In this document: positions 1 to 11,793 of the stretch, one piece after another
How the letters are laid out: every line of letters begins with the position of its first letter
Position numbering within the stretch: position 1 is the stretch's first letter
Program-made: the position numbers and the translations under genes
DNA from: Serilophus lunatus
Lineage: Eukaryota > Chordata > Aves > Passeriformes > Eurylaimidae
Assembly: GCA_013399895.1 (NCBI GenBank)
Contig: VXBA01003121.1
Span: forward strand, 372,001-436,000
DNA length: 64,000 nt
Direction: 5' to 3'
The notes under the pieces: model-generated
Told to the model about the DNA's origin: nothing
The model's input: only the letters and a program-made list of their open reading frames with translations
Databases searched by the model: none

Positions 1-1329
1 CTGTCACCTTGAGCTCTCTGCAGGTTTGCAGTTCTGCACACTGGCCCCCACTTTTTCACTTGATTTCACCCTCATTCCAGAGGCTACATCCCCACTCCTT
101 CATCCCTCACTCTTGTTCTATTCCTGACCCTCCATCTACATCCCATCCTCTATCCCCTTCATCTCTCACTGCCATCACACCCTGCTCCTGGCTCTATTAT
201 CCCATTTGCCCAAATCCTGGTCACTTCACTTTGCCCTTTCCCGTCTCTCTCCCCAGATCAGAACTTTCCATCTGTTTCCCACTTCCTTTATGCATCATCT
301 TTCAATCCTTGTCTTCACACCCAGTCACTGTACATATGTGTTTTTACAGTTTCCAACCTGTCACCACTGAACTACTTTTACTTTGCTGGGACCCACTCCG
401 AGCTCCTTCCTCCCTTTGATTCAGTGGCTCCCCCTTCCCAACACAAGGTTCACCTTACCCACTGTCAGCCCTTGCTGACATCTGACACCTCTTTTCTCTG
501 TCCTTTCCTTATACTACTGATGCCTTTGGCAGATCCCATGGCTCCACTGTCTTCTCTCCATTATTAGCCTGTCCTACCTTCCAGCTGTCCTGAGAGCTTC
601 CCAGCAGGAAGAACATGGCATCTATAACTCTGCATCCCACACCAGAAATCTCAGCTTTCTTCTCATCACCCCTGATTCATCACTACACTTCCATCTGTCT
701 CCACTTCTCCAGAGAAGTGCACCAGTTTCCCACGACAGAGGATGAACAAGAAGCCCACAGACCCTTCTGTCACTCTTGGTTCCACTTCTTCTGTGGCTGC
801 ACCATGAGAATGAGTACAAAGGGGATGGGATTTGTTGGTGGCTTATCTGTGTGTGACCCCTCTCTTAAATTGTCTGCTGGTTTCCTTTGAAAGGAAGACT
901 CATGCCCCTTCCAACATTTTTCTTTTCAGGTTTTAAGAACACTTCTGTCTTTCCACTACTACTATTTTTTTTAAATATCTGTCTCCATCTTCAGCTGTTG
1001 ACTCTTTTTTTCTTCTGGCTCCAAGTCCATTTAATTCACATTTTTTTGTGGTTCCTTTATTCCATTCTCTTTCTAGACCCTCTTCTAACAATTTTCTGCC
1101 ATGGTAACATATTGGATATACTCCTCAGTCTCATTAAATGAGCTCATTAAATGGGCTCTTCCAAGTCTTCATGTTTTTTCTTATACCACCACTTTACCTT
1201 GAGCTGTAGTTCCCAGTTGATTCTGTCCCTTGATTTTAAACTTCTTTTAGCATATGAAAGAGGGACTCATCCCATGTGTAACCTTGTCTTTAATCCTTCA
1301 TGTTAATTCTTGTGGGTAACATCATCTTC
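1..1329. other. Pyrimidine-rich single-copy DNA, no gene seen
   Basis: The + strand is strongly C+T rich (the first 120 bases are about 70% pyrimidine by hand count). Open frames of 84-136 codons occur here, but they are Ser/Pro/Leu-rich because of the composition and resemble no family I know. No repeat consensus, splice-site arrangement or promoter could be supported. Confidence 0.5.
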
Positions 1330-1795
1330 AGGAAGAATCTCAAGTGCTGGGAGAGACCTCAGGCAGATGCCTGGCCCATCCCTGGGAACAGGGCAGGCCC
1401 AGCTACCATTGATGAAAGATTTTTGACTACCTAGGTCGAAACAACCTCCAATGACAGAGACTGTAGATGTTCCCCGGCCAATTTGTGCCTGACTTTGCTA
1501 TTCAGACTTGTAAAAGGGTTTTTCCTGATGTCTGACTTATTCTTGCCATAATTTAAACCTGGGACTTTTTTCCCTAATGGCCACAGACACGTAGAATGGG
1601 TTCTTCTTTTCATCTTTGCAGCACCCTTTTATGTAAGGATATTCTCTTCCATCCTTCACTTCTCTAGACTAAACAACCCCAGTTCATACACAACCATGTT
1701 CATCCAACCTCTTCACCCCTGTTGCTTTCCTCTGGTCTCAGTTCCAGCAGCGTATCTCTCCTGGATCACAGTTCAGACACAGCTTTACTAGAGCT
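1330..1795 (-). mobile_element. Old, strongly diverged CR1 LINE fragment
   Basis: Read on the minus strand, 1431-1613 encodes a decayed CR1 reverse-transcriptase C-terminus: SDIRKNPF, then a degraded HWNRLP-type segment, then SLEVV. The + strand beyond it (about 1660-1770) matches the antisense CR1 block 'ctagactaaacaacccc' plus a decayed 'ctctggtctcagttccag' segment. The 3' end at about 1330-1350 ('gctgggagagacctcagg') resembles the CR1 terminal block, but the octamer tail is lost. Divergence is much greater than in most other copies here, so this is an old insertion. Both boundaries are approximate. Confidence 0.7.
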
Positions 1796-4700
1796 CACGA
1801 GAGCAAACAGATGAGTTCAAATGTCCTGCAGACGATCTTTCACTCCACATATCCTACAGTCACTTACTGAAGGAATTCCAGAGAGCAGGGAGAGCTACAT
1901 CATTCTGTTTTCAGCTAAACCCTGTACTTTGCATAAGACCTCGTTGAGCAGCATCCCATTTTTCACTTGGTTTCTCTGACATCTTTGGATCACTTGGGAT
2001 TTAACTAATAAGATCACAGACCCCTGCAGCTCACTGAGATCTCTTGCTATGTCCAGCTTACACGGAGTCTCTCTATCATCTCTTTAAATTATGTGGTCTC
2101 CTGCCCATCCATCTCCTTTGTGGGCTTTCAATACCTCACATCTGGGTTCAGACAGCATATTTTTCTTTAGCCATATTAAATAAAAGCTTCTTCTACTTTC
2201 ACACATCCCAAATATTGTCGGAGAGATGGTTTTCCTCACCAGCTCTCTCACCTTGGTATACTCTGTCTCTGGTGAGTCCCCTCACCTTCTCTGCCATATC
2301 AAACCATCAGCATCTTGTCACCACTTCACTCATTATCCCTCATTCCATGCTGAGCTTCCAGCCTACGCTGTGTTTTGCCAGCAGTGTCCCTTTCATCTTC
2401 AGCTTGCCACTCTACAAGCACTTCTAGGGGTTTTTTCACAAATTCCCCGTATGCTCCAGGGCGAGTTTCCAGAAACAACAATCTCCCAGAAACATCATTT
2501 CCTTTTCTAAACTCTTAAAAACTTCATCTTGTCAGGACAGCTACGATAAACAAATGAATACAATAATGAATGCTTGGTGTGCTGAGAACATCAAATACCC
2601 TCCTGGCTGGCAGTGTCCTGCTCTTCCTTATTGTCCCCTCATCATTTCCTTCACCCAACAGCTGCTGTCCTGCACTTCTATCACATATTTTTTGGGAAGA
2701 AGCATCTCTCTCCAATATCTACGTGTACAAGACCTAGTCCTGTGGTCTCTCAGTTTCTGACTGGTGTCCTAGACACAATCTAACAACAAATATCCCAAAG
2801 TCATGGCAGACCATACTGGAAAACTGGCTTTGATAGCAAGTGGCTGCAAATTGTTTGCGTTTGACCACAACCTGGCCCTCCCTGTGCTGGCAGGGTGATG
2901 ATATCAGCTCATTTCCTAACGAACAGAGCTGTTAAAAAAGCATCAAAATTAGCTCTCAAAGCAAGTTTCATGCTGCATGACCTTCAAGTGAAAGGTAAAC
3001 TCATCTTCTAAGGTGGCCCCTTAGAAGTAAAATAACTGTTGAGAGCAGTGGAAGGAAAGGAGTACAAAGAGTTCAAGGGACAAAGAGAAAACTTCAGTTT
3101 TCAGAGCACTTGGACATGGTACTGTTGAGTAGAAAGCCCATAAGGAAATACAGCAATAAATCATATATAACCCTTTCATGGTTTCATTGTGAAACAGTTG
3201 ACAATGGCTAGCAACTTAAAAATGCCAGAAAGGATGAATAACTCCCCTCCTCTTGGAGGAGCTGCACTGGCCCTGCAGACCTGTACCCTCTAAATAAAGG
3301 ACAAAAAAAGCAACTATGAAGGGCACAGCTACTAAGAAAAAGCCCTGTGTGTCAGGCAGACAGCTCAGAGCAGTAGCAGGGCTGATGATGCTCAGAAGGG
3401 AGTGCTCTGTATTCCTGTTTACATATTGATTGTTTTGAAGCCTCTTTCAGTTCCAGGAATGGCAGACTATAAAAAAAAATGATATATATTTGTGGTTTGG
3501 CACCCAAAGAGAGCTTCAACTCATGTATCATTGCCTGTTGCCAACATCTGCAAATTATTACATGTTGGTTGGTTTTGGGGGAGGTTTTTTTAAGCCTCAA
3601 ACTACAAAACTAACGTCACTCGCTGGTTGCACCTACTGCTGAGCAACAGGGTGGAACTTTGGAATGGGATTTTCACCAATGTAGGTCAGTGAGTTTACTA
3701 ATAAACAAGATTTTATGATAATGCTTGTCCTCACTGCTGCTGTGCTATGGAGTAAATTCCAGCTAAATAAAAAAAACTTCAGTTTATCTTCAAAACTGAC
3801 AAGTGAATAAAGAACATTGAGATCTCTTTTTAAAACTGAAAATGCAACATTACCAGGGTATAAAGACACTTGGCTGTGTCAAAGGAGGAAAATAATCTGC
3901 GCAGATGGTTTTGGAACCCTATGTGTGAGCAGTGGGGAACTGTCGAAGTGTGGAGCCCTCACTCTTGCTGAAATCCTTGGCAATGATTTGTACATAGAAA
4001 ACCCTATGCCAGAAGAAGTCACACAAGCCCAGCAGAGCTTGTGACTGAGACACAGCAGTGCAGATGGGTATGCAAGGAACCATCCTTAATCAACATCTGT
4101 CTCAGACACAACTGAGCAGAAGAGCACCATCCTGAACAATTAAGCCACAGCTGCCAGACAGCAGCAAATTCTTGCTCAAAATGCATCAAGTCATCGAGGC
4201 AAACACCATCAGCCTCCACAGAGATCACACTTTTTTTTCTTATAGAGAGCAAAGACGTAGGCAAAGAGGAACATCATGACACCAACTCTTCCACCTCTTC
4301 TTGCCAGTCTAATTTCAAGAGCACAACAGCAAACCCATGTGGGGGTTCATGGAAAAATAGTGCCTCGTGAAACTTGGTGTGTTTTGCAGAGAGAATAGGC
4401 ATGTTCACAATGCAGATGGATAGTCAGAGTTTTTTTGGACTGGAGTAGAAAGGAAGATTGAAAAAACACTGGTTGAAACTCAAGTTCAACCTCTTTAACT
4501 GCAACCTTTCAGGTTCCTTTGTCTTCATTGCCATTTTAGCTGTACTTCAAATTGAATTTATCTGCAGCATAGGCAGAGCCTGGCATGTCTGTGAGTTACA
4601 AGGAAACAAAAGCACTCCTGTGTTATAAATTCATGCCCTGGTTCATTTTCCCAGGACAAATTAACCCTAGACCATCAGCAGATCCACAGCAACGAAGGTT

Positions 4701-4914
4701 GTCGCTGTATTATCTGTACTTGCTGTGTGCATCAGGCCTATGGGAAATACCTAAGCCACAACAAAAGGTCTGCAAAGGAAAAAATTAGAAATGTGTGTTT
4801 GAAAAGCCCACGCTTTGTAAGCCACGGTGAAACAGCTGAATCTGCTGTGGGTGAAGATGTATCTGCTAGAAAAAAAATATGTCTGTATGGCCATGACTTC
4901 ACCAGCAGAAGCCA
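1796..4914. other. Single-copy DNA, no gene seen
   Basis: Pyrimidine excess on the + strand resumes at about 2040-2760 and then ends. An AATAAA hexamer lies at 3293-3298, but there is no upstream exon to pair it with. Open frames up to 127 codons show no recognisable family. Confidence 0.5.
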
Positions 4915-5082
4915 TAAAAGGTCTAAACAAGTTTCCCAGAGAAGCTGTGGCTGCCCCATCCCTGGAATCGTACAAGGTCACGTTGGATGGGGCTTGGAGC
5001 CACTTGGGATAGTGAAAGGTGGGTGTTGGAACTACGTGATCTTTAAGGTCCCTTCCAACCCAAACCATTCCATGATTCTATA
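4915..5082 (+). mobile_element. CR1 LINE fragment, 5'-truncated
   Basis: It starts near 'gtttcccagagaagctgtgg', which encodes a remnant of the reverse-transcriptase C-terminus (FPREAVAAPSLE). It runs through 'gtgatctttaaggtccc' and ends in 'accattccatgattctata', the CR1 3' terminus. Only about 170 bp survive, typical of dead-on-arrival avian CR1 copies. It belongs to the common group ending 'gatctttaaggtcccttcc', called group A here. Confidence 0.9.
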
Positions 5083-6647
5083 ATAAACATCAAGTTGCAG
5101 CTCTCCTTTACAGGAATATTGATTAATTAAACCTAGACCAGGACTGTGCTTCTCCCTATACTTGCTCTGCACTGACACTTTGTCCATCTGTTTTCAGTGA
5201 GATTTTCTCTTTCTCTCTCACACAGAAGGAATCACAGGTCAGCATGAACATGCCTCCAAATCTCCCAGTTTCCAACTTTTCTTTTTTAAATCCAACACAA
5301 TGATTTTTCCATGATAAGCCAAGATACTTTCCCCAGCTCCTGCTGAAGGTGAGGCTTTTTCCTTAGCCCACCAGTCACCATGGATATGGCCAGGTTTCTG
5401 ACTGGCACAGCCCAGGATGGCACCCCTGTACCAGGGCTGGCAGAGGCAAACATGTGCTGCCTCTCAGCAGCCACAGCTCAAAGTCCAGCTTATTATTTAA
5501 TACACAACCTTGAATGGATGAGTCATAAACCAATGTGCTTTTCTGCTACAGGAATAGTAACTTTTGTTGAAGGAACAAACATCTTCTCAGGCTCCTGCAG
5601 CTGGACTGAATGAGCCCTTCACATTAAAGAAACACACACTCACACTAAAATCCTACGTGAGATGGACCAAAGGCACAGTGTGCAACTCAAAACCATCTTC
5701 CTCGCTTGGAAGAGAAGGGAGAAAAAAAGAAAGAGCTCAGACCAGCTCTCACACTCCTGTTTCTCAATGCACTTGCTCACCTTCTGCAGCCTTGGGGTTC
5801 CTCTCCCTTCTTTATCTGCAATCTCAGCTTCAAAAGCCACAGAAACTCTTTCCAGTCTTAAAATTCCCCATCATTTAAATTCTCCCTCCCACACATGGTG
5901 ACTGTAAACAGTTGGTAAAATAAGCTTGTGAGACATTGTGTACAGTAAAATTACCTGCTTGTTACACAGTCACCATCAGTGATTTTCCACTGATAAGCTG
6001 AAAGGCAGTGCCATGATCCAGCCTGTGGTGGGTGACAACCAGGAGCAAAGGGAAATAAGGAGGGTAATGAGAGGACCCCTGCAAGGCCATGAGGTGGGAA
6101 AAGGGTGTTGTGCCTGCCCTGTGCATGGCACTGATCATACAGCACTGAGAAGGGGCCTAGGCAAGAGCTGGCTCTGCCTGCTGACCTTCCCACCCTGCTC
6201 AGGGTCTGCTCTCTCTGTCTTTCAAACAGGGATGGGGCAAAAGTGTCTCTGGGCAGCATTTGGGAAGCCCAGCTGGGACATCCAAGGAGAGCTGGGAAAT
6301 CCTGGTTCCCCTGCTGAGACGACTTGGATCAGGATGCTTCAAAAGACAGAGAAACCAGAAAGAAGCAAATTAAGAGTTAAAAGAAACTAAACTGAAGATG
6401 GGTAAAAATAGTCCTTCACATGTCTGATACACCATAAATCCTGTTTTTCAAAGAGGGGTGGGTAGTTTACAAGTTTGACCTGCCAGTGAAGACCTTCCCC
6501 CAGTCAGATCTGGAGGTCAGGCAAGCTCACGTGGTGTCTGTCATGAGGAAACCCCTTGAAAACTGGGTCACTGAGGTTCTGTCCTGGAGCACAGCCACAA
6601 GGAAGGAGCCCAGCCTTCAGTGAGCTCTGCAGAGTGCAGGCAGCCAC
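5083..6647. other. Single-copy DNA, no gene seen
   Basis: This has mixed composition. Open frames up to 125 codons (for example + strand 6013-6390) have no recognisable domain. I see no repeat or RNA gene. Confidence 0.5.
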
Positions 6648-6712
6648 TGACCTGGGTCACACAGCAGCACCCACATGGTGACCTGACTCCCTGACACCCA
6701 AACGAGGGCCAA
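6648..6712 (-). repeat. Possible MIR-like ancient SINE relic
   Basis: The + strand reads 'acctgggtcacacagca' and, after about 20 bases, 'cctgactccctgacaccc'. These resemble two blocks of an antisense MIR core (ggtcacacagc... and ...tctgactcc...) in the right order. The usual 'atgaggaaactgagg' block is not at the expected distance. The call is weak. Confidence 0.3.
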
Positions 6713-6884
6713 GCTGTAATTTTGACAAAGCCAGTGGTTTTCTATCAGCTCCAGTAAGCTGGAGGTGTTGAACCCATGAGCTCACTCAGCTTGTCGTCAT
6801 CTAACTAAGCTGAAAGGGATGGACTCACGGTGCCCTGTGTTTCAGCCATGGCAAACAAAGCTGGAGAAATGGCACAGCAGCACT
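6713..6884. other. Short unassigned stretch before a CR1
   Basis: Nothing is recognised. Part of it (from about 6870) may belong to a poorly preserved 5' end of the adjoining CR1. Confidence 0.4.
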
Positions 6885-7180
6885 GCCCTGTGGGGGAGGG
6901 TGGGGGTCTGCTTCTTCTCCCAGGGAAAAAGGGGCAGGACAAGAGGAAACGGCCTCAGGCTGTGCCAGGGGAGGTTCAGTTTGGACATGGGGAAGAATTT
7001 CTTCACCAAAATGGTTGTCAAGCATTGGAAGGGGCTTCCCAGGGAGGTTTGGAGTCCCCAACCCTGGAGGTGTCCAAGGAATGACTGGACTTGGCTCTCA
7101 GTGTCTGAGTGACAAGGTGGGACCGGTCACAGCTTGGACTCAATGATCCTGTAGCTCTTTTCCAACTTTAATGATTCTGT
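6885..7180 (+). mobile_element. CR1 LINE fragment (subfamily ending 'cttttccaac')
   Basis: The + strand encodes a worn CR1 reverse-transcriptase C-terminus (FSLDMGKNFF, then VVKHWKGLPREVW) within 6819-7112. It ends 'ctcttttccaactttaatgattctgtg', with 'gacaaggtgggaccggtcac' upstream. This differs from group A and matches the copies at 11177, 35228 and 52078 (group B). It is 5'-truncated and frame-broken, so not active. Confidence 0.88.
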
Positions 7181-8590
7181 GTTTCCTGGTTAAAAAATGT
7201 GTTACTGGAATCAGGGAGGAAAGTCCTACTTCTGAATCCATTTCTTCCAGATGTGCCTGTTCACATTCTCCAGTTCAATGCATCTCCTTCAAGCAAGCAC
7301 AAAATAAATTCTCACATTTCCCTCACGTTGGTTTTACACACACACTTCATTCCATATTTTCCCCAGGGGTGTTTCCCACTGGATCTGTTCTGTGTAAAAG
7401 CAACAGATGTTTGGAAGAAAAAAATATATCCAAGACAAACAAACAAAATAGCCTGACCAGCACTGATGGAGTTGGTGTGGTGCAATTGTAGCGTAATGAG
7501 GTTTTCTTGACCACTCCGTTGTTCCCTGTCATTACTGGTAAATTATTCAATCTGTTATCAAGGAAAATGCTTTAAACATGCAATTATCTACTGTTTATCT
7601 TGTGTTCTAGAAGTGTGTGGTCGTGTCAAATATGTCCTAAATTCTTTCATTTTATCTGCCAAGTTGTACAGAGACTCCAATGCAAACAAACACCGGGTGC
7701 ACATACCTACAAGCAACATAATGGATTCAATCCACTTTGAATGTTTCTCTTTCATCTCCAAGGAAAGAGAAGAGGGAAAAGACACCTGTACCACCTCCAC
7801 TGTGCTCACGTAATCCCATCAACATCATCTTGCCCTGGTCCAATTCAAATGGGGATTTGAGCAGTGTGGGACTGGCATGTTTTTTGGCACAGATTTACTG
7901 ATGCAACAGAGTGGCTTCAGTGACCAAGTGGCACTTAGGTGCTTCAAGGGGTGAGTTCACAACTGGGAAGGTTTGCAAGGGAATTATCTGTATAACTGCA
8001 TCACTACACTGGAAAGTAAAAGGGTGAATATCTTGGTCCTGTGTGTATGTGGCAATTCTTCTGGAGATCAGAATACTTGGCTGGGAGTAAAACCAGGTTT
8101 CTATTGCTGCAAGAGGCCAGCGCAGGTGGCATTAGACCCTGTGTTCAGGCTGGTTCTTCCCCTCCCTGCCTGCTTGGAGCTGCAAAATGCCCAAGAGAGG
8201 TGTCTCCTTAAGCATTGCTATCCCCTAGGAGCGGCTCCACCACTTGAAATCATCACCTTGCTTGCAAAGGTTAATAGGACAGGCTGATTTCCAAGTGGGA
8301 AGCTTTGCCCATAAGTGGGTTAGCAAAAGGGTGGGGAGGAGACAGCCCTTACAAAAGCGAAAATTCACTTGCCCAGCAGCTGTAACTGGGCAAGGCCACT
8401 CCCAGCACGCAAGAGATAAAGCCCAGTGTAACAGATACTTATTTAATATGGGGAAGTGGGCCAGGCCACTCATCTCCAATGAGGATCTGCTGCCAAGTCA
8501 CAGTTATTTGCCATCCCGCAGCAAGGGTCTTCCAAGACAGGACAGGTCTTTGTTCTAAGGAGCAGGAGCAAGAGTGCCTCCCAAACAGGA
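7181..8590. other. Single-copy DNA, no gene seen
   Basis: Open frames reach 106 codons without recognisable domains. There are short A-rich and (ACAA) tracts near 7430-7450. Nothing else is seen. Confidence 0.5.
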
Positions 8591-9243
8591 ACACAGAGTC
8601 ACAAAATGGCCTGGGTTGGAAGGTACCTTAAAGATTATTTCATTCCAAACCCCTTGCTATGGGCAGGACACCTTTCACTAGATCAGGTTGCTTGGAGCCC
8701 CATCCAGCCTGGCCTTGAGCATTTCCAGGGATGGAGAAGTGTTCCACAGCTTTGCTGGGCAACCTGTTCCAGTGCATCACCACTCTCACAGTCAAGAATT
8801 TCTTCCTAATATGAAATCTAACCATCAACTTAAGGCCATTTTTCCCTTGTCCTGTCACTCCAGGCTCTTGTGAAAAGTTCCTCTCCCCCTTTCTCATAGG
8901 CTCCCTTCAGGTCCTGGAAGACCTCAACTAATTTTCCCCAAAGCCTTCTCTTCTCCAGGGTGAGAAGAGAACCCAAATTCTCCCAGCCTTTCCTCCCAGC
9001 AGAGCTGCTCCAGCCCTCTGCTCATCCTGGGGCCTCCTCTGGACTCTCTCCAGCAGCTCCAGGTCCTTCCTGGGCTGGATCCCAGGGCTGGAGCAGCTCT
9101 GCAGGGGGGTCTCACCCTGCTGCCCACACTGTGGGATCAGCCCAGGGCGTGGGGGATTTCTGGGCTGGGCCATATCCAGCCACTCCCCAGCCAGCACCCC
9201 CAAGTCTTTCTTGCAGCAGTGCCAAATCCCAGGACTGATTTAT
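8591..9243 (-). mobile_element. CR1 LINE fragment, the longest in the window (about 650 bp)
   Basis: On the + strand it opens with the reverse complement of the CR1 3' end ('cacagagtcacaaaatggcctgggttggaagg'). It continues through 'tttcttcctaatatgaaatct', 'cttctcttctccagggtg', 'tggactctctccagcagctcc' and 'ccagcacccccaagtctttc'. The minus strand within 8640-8897 retains VVMHWNRLPSKAV, the end of the CR1 reverse transcriptase. It reaches farther into the ORF than any other copy here but has small deletions and broken frames. It has a group A 3' end. Confidence 0.93.
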
Positions 9244-9756
9244 GCCTGATGTGAATTAAGTCACCTCATCTATCTCCATCCCATACCTCAGTGTGCTTCT
9301 CCCACAGCAAGACTTCTCACCCATTCCCCTTTAATTCCTTCTCATCCAACTGCATCAGGTCAAATGCACCAGAACATACAGGATGGGGAAGCACTGCCAT
9401 CAACTCTCTGCAGGTCACTCACAAGGGACAAACAAGGGGAAAAAAATAAAACCACCAGTTCTTGGAAAACAAGAACTGAAACGTCTTTTCCAACACGGGC
9501 TACTTGGTAGCTCTCACTATATATAAAATGAAACACAAAATGCCTTTCTCTCCTTCGACAAACACTGCTGCATGTCTGCTCAGATCTATTTCAGGCATCA
9601 GTACTTATTCCAGGCAAATCACAGCTCTGTGTAGGTGTGTCAGGGATGATTCAGCACAGAAACACGCATGGCTGAAAATGTTCCATGCCTATGGAAAACA
9701 GAAATGCTGTATATCCCTTGCTAGCCAAGTTACAGAAATCTCCCCTTTCGTCCTTA
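9244..9756. other. Single-copy DNA, no gene seen
   Basis: The composition is ordinary and I recognise nothing. Confidence 0.45.
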
Positions 9757-9830
9757 CAATATCACACAATATTAACAAAGTTGGAAGAGACCTTTGAGAT
9801 CATTGAGTCCAACCTGGTTACATTAACACA
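9757..9830 (-). mobile_element. Short old CR1 3'-end fragment
   Basis: 'tcacacaatattaacaaagttggaagagacctttgagatcattgagtccaacct' is the reverse complement of a CR1 3' terminus with a decayed octamer tail. Only about 70 bp can be followed; the right boundary is uncertain. Confidence 0.75.
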
Positions 9831-11176
9831 CGAGGTGGTTCTGCTGATCCTTCCACCAGTGCAGAGGGTCAGACCTGAAGTCTGTACTAAGCAGAAAGTT
9901 CCACAAAACTGCATGAAAATGCTGATGTCTGTTTGTTGTATTCCTTCCATGGAACAGCAATGAATTTTTCCACAGCTAAGAACAGGGATGACAGCACTTT
10001 GGTGACAGCCAATGTTCCCTTAGGTATATACACATATTTACGTAAAGGACATTTAATAGGGAAATAAGTAATGCCTTTTATACAAGGAAACCAATCTACG
10101 AGTTTGATCAATCTGTTAGATTTTTTACAGCTTGATTATTAAACCAAATTAACTCCCACTGTTACATACTGTTCTTGCATGAGACATATCAGACACACCC
10201 CCATATATATAAATATTTACTCTTGGGAAGAGCTGACCTCTCTTAATGCACAAATACTGTGTGCTACTCCAATTTAGATGTAGAATGTCACATTCTAAAA
10301 GAAAAGTTTTGGGAAAACATACTGAAAATAGTCATTATGTCCATGAAAACTGCTCATTATCCAAAATGGACTTATGTTTAAAAGTGTCTTGTTTATTTAA
10401 AGCTCGAGTCTTGAAAATAAATTCCACATTTCTCATTCTGTTCAGATAAATAATCAATTACTTAACATGTTTATGGCAATAAAATGGACACTGGAGCATT
10501 CTGTTGTTTTTAAAAAATAAAAATAATTTTTAAAAAAGTGTTGTAATGACCATCAAAGATTTAGTAGCCATTGCAATTGCTGGAGTTCATAGGAAGTGAT
10601 CTTGGAGAAAGACAGGCTTTTAGCAGGGCAATGATTTAATACATTGAATTCAGTGCAAAAGTAACACTATTTTCAAATCTCTCTATGTTTGCCTATGGGA
10701 GGTCTCACAAGGAGTGTCATTACAGGGGGGCACACAGCTGACTTGTCACGGGGCACTGTAGGACAAACACTCTCCCCCAGTTCAGTTCTCATTAGATGTG
10801 AAGGGCTGATGCTTGCAGATTTTGGATGGAGTTAGAAAAAAAAGTTGCTTTTGCCATTAATGTCACAGGGCCCAGATGTGAAGAGATGAGAAGCAGACTC
10901 CTTGCCACACTGCAGATCTGGCAGAGGCTTCCAGCTGACAAAAAGCCTAAAAGCACGTGGTGATGTTTCCAGTATTTCAGGTCTAACACAGCAGGAACTC
11001 CATCAAAAAGCCCCAAGGGTCTTCTGGCTGAGCTGGTAGGGGAGGCATTGCCATGTTATTTGCCAGATCCTCTTCTGGAGAGCTGGTAGCATGTCATCCT
11101 TTTTTTGGGGTATAAAAGGGATTCTCCTCTGACTTAGACACAGACTTGCTATAGTTATTTACCTGTGAGTAATAAA
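9831..11176. other. AT-rich single-copy DNA, no gene seen
   Basis: The stretch is visibly AT-rich, with a TATA-type run at about 10203-10220 and an A/T-only tract near 10508-10541 (T4A6-type alternation). Open frames are short. A 'ggggtataaaagggattc' string at about 11107-11124 is TATA-box-like, but no transcript evidence accompanies it. Confidence 0.5.
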
Positions 11177-11555
11177 GATCACAGAATTGTTAAGGTTGGA
11201 AAAGACCTCCAAGATCATCGAGTCCAAAATTTGACTGATCACCACCTTGTCAACCAGACCAGAGCACTCAGTGCCACGTCCAGCACATTCCTGAATATTC
11301 CCAGGGATAGTGACCTCGGCACTTCTATGGGCTTCCAATGCTTGGCAAGCCCTTCTAAAAAAAAATTCTTCCTGATGTCCAACCTGAGCATCCCCGGGAA
11401 CAGCTTGAGGTCAGTTCCTCTTATCCTTTCACTAATTTCCTGGGAGCAGATCCCGACCAGCACCTGGTTCCACTCTCCTGTGCCCCCTGAACCCTCTTTC
11501 CTCCTGGATGAACCCCCCCCACACCTCCCTCAGCTGCTCTTCATGTGACTGACTC
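11177..11555 (-). mobile_element. CR1 LINE fragment, group B
   Basis: The + strand begins 'gatcacagaattgttaaggttggaaaagacc' and passes 'accttgtcaaccagaccagagcact', 'attcttcctgatgtcc' and 'ctgggagcagatcccgacc'. The minus strand encodes MLRLDIRKNFF, the CR1 reverse-transcriptase C-terminal motif, followed by a degraded HW motif. It is 5'-truncated near 11555. Runs of 9 A and 9 C inside break the frames. Confidence 0.9.
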
Positions 11556-11771
11556 TCTCAATGTCTAAGTAGATATGACACCCTTCCTCAGGGAATCACA
11601 GAACTGAGGGTCAATCTGTGCCAGCCTGGACTTCAGAGCACAGTTCCCAGAAGCAGAGAGTATTTGAAGACCCCTGTATGACTTATGCCTAAATGTGATG
11701 ACAACATCTCTGGGAAAACATGTTGTTGAAATAGTAGTGTTTTTCCAAATCCACTTAAACCCCAAGATGAC

Positions 11772-11793
11772 CAAAAACAAACAAACAAACAAC
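11772..11793. repeat. Short (AAAC)n tract
   Basis: 'caaaaacaaacaaacaaacaac' is about five AAAC units. It is a minor microsatellite. Confidence 0.85.

Noticed and set aside
9..419. 136-codon Ser/Pro/Leu-rich frame
   Set aside because: Produced by pyrimidine-rich composition; no domain or initiation context supports it.
11100..11130. TATA-box-like 'ggggtataaaagggattc'
   Set aside because: No transcript, initiator or downstream exon is visible, and such strings occur by chance in AT-rich DNA.
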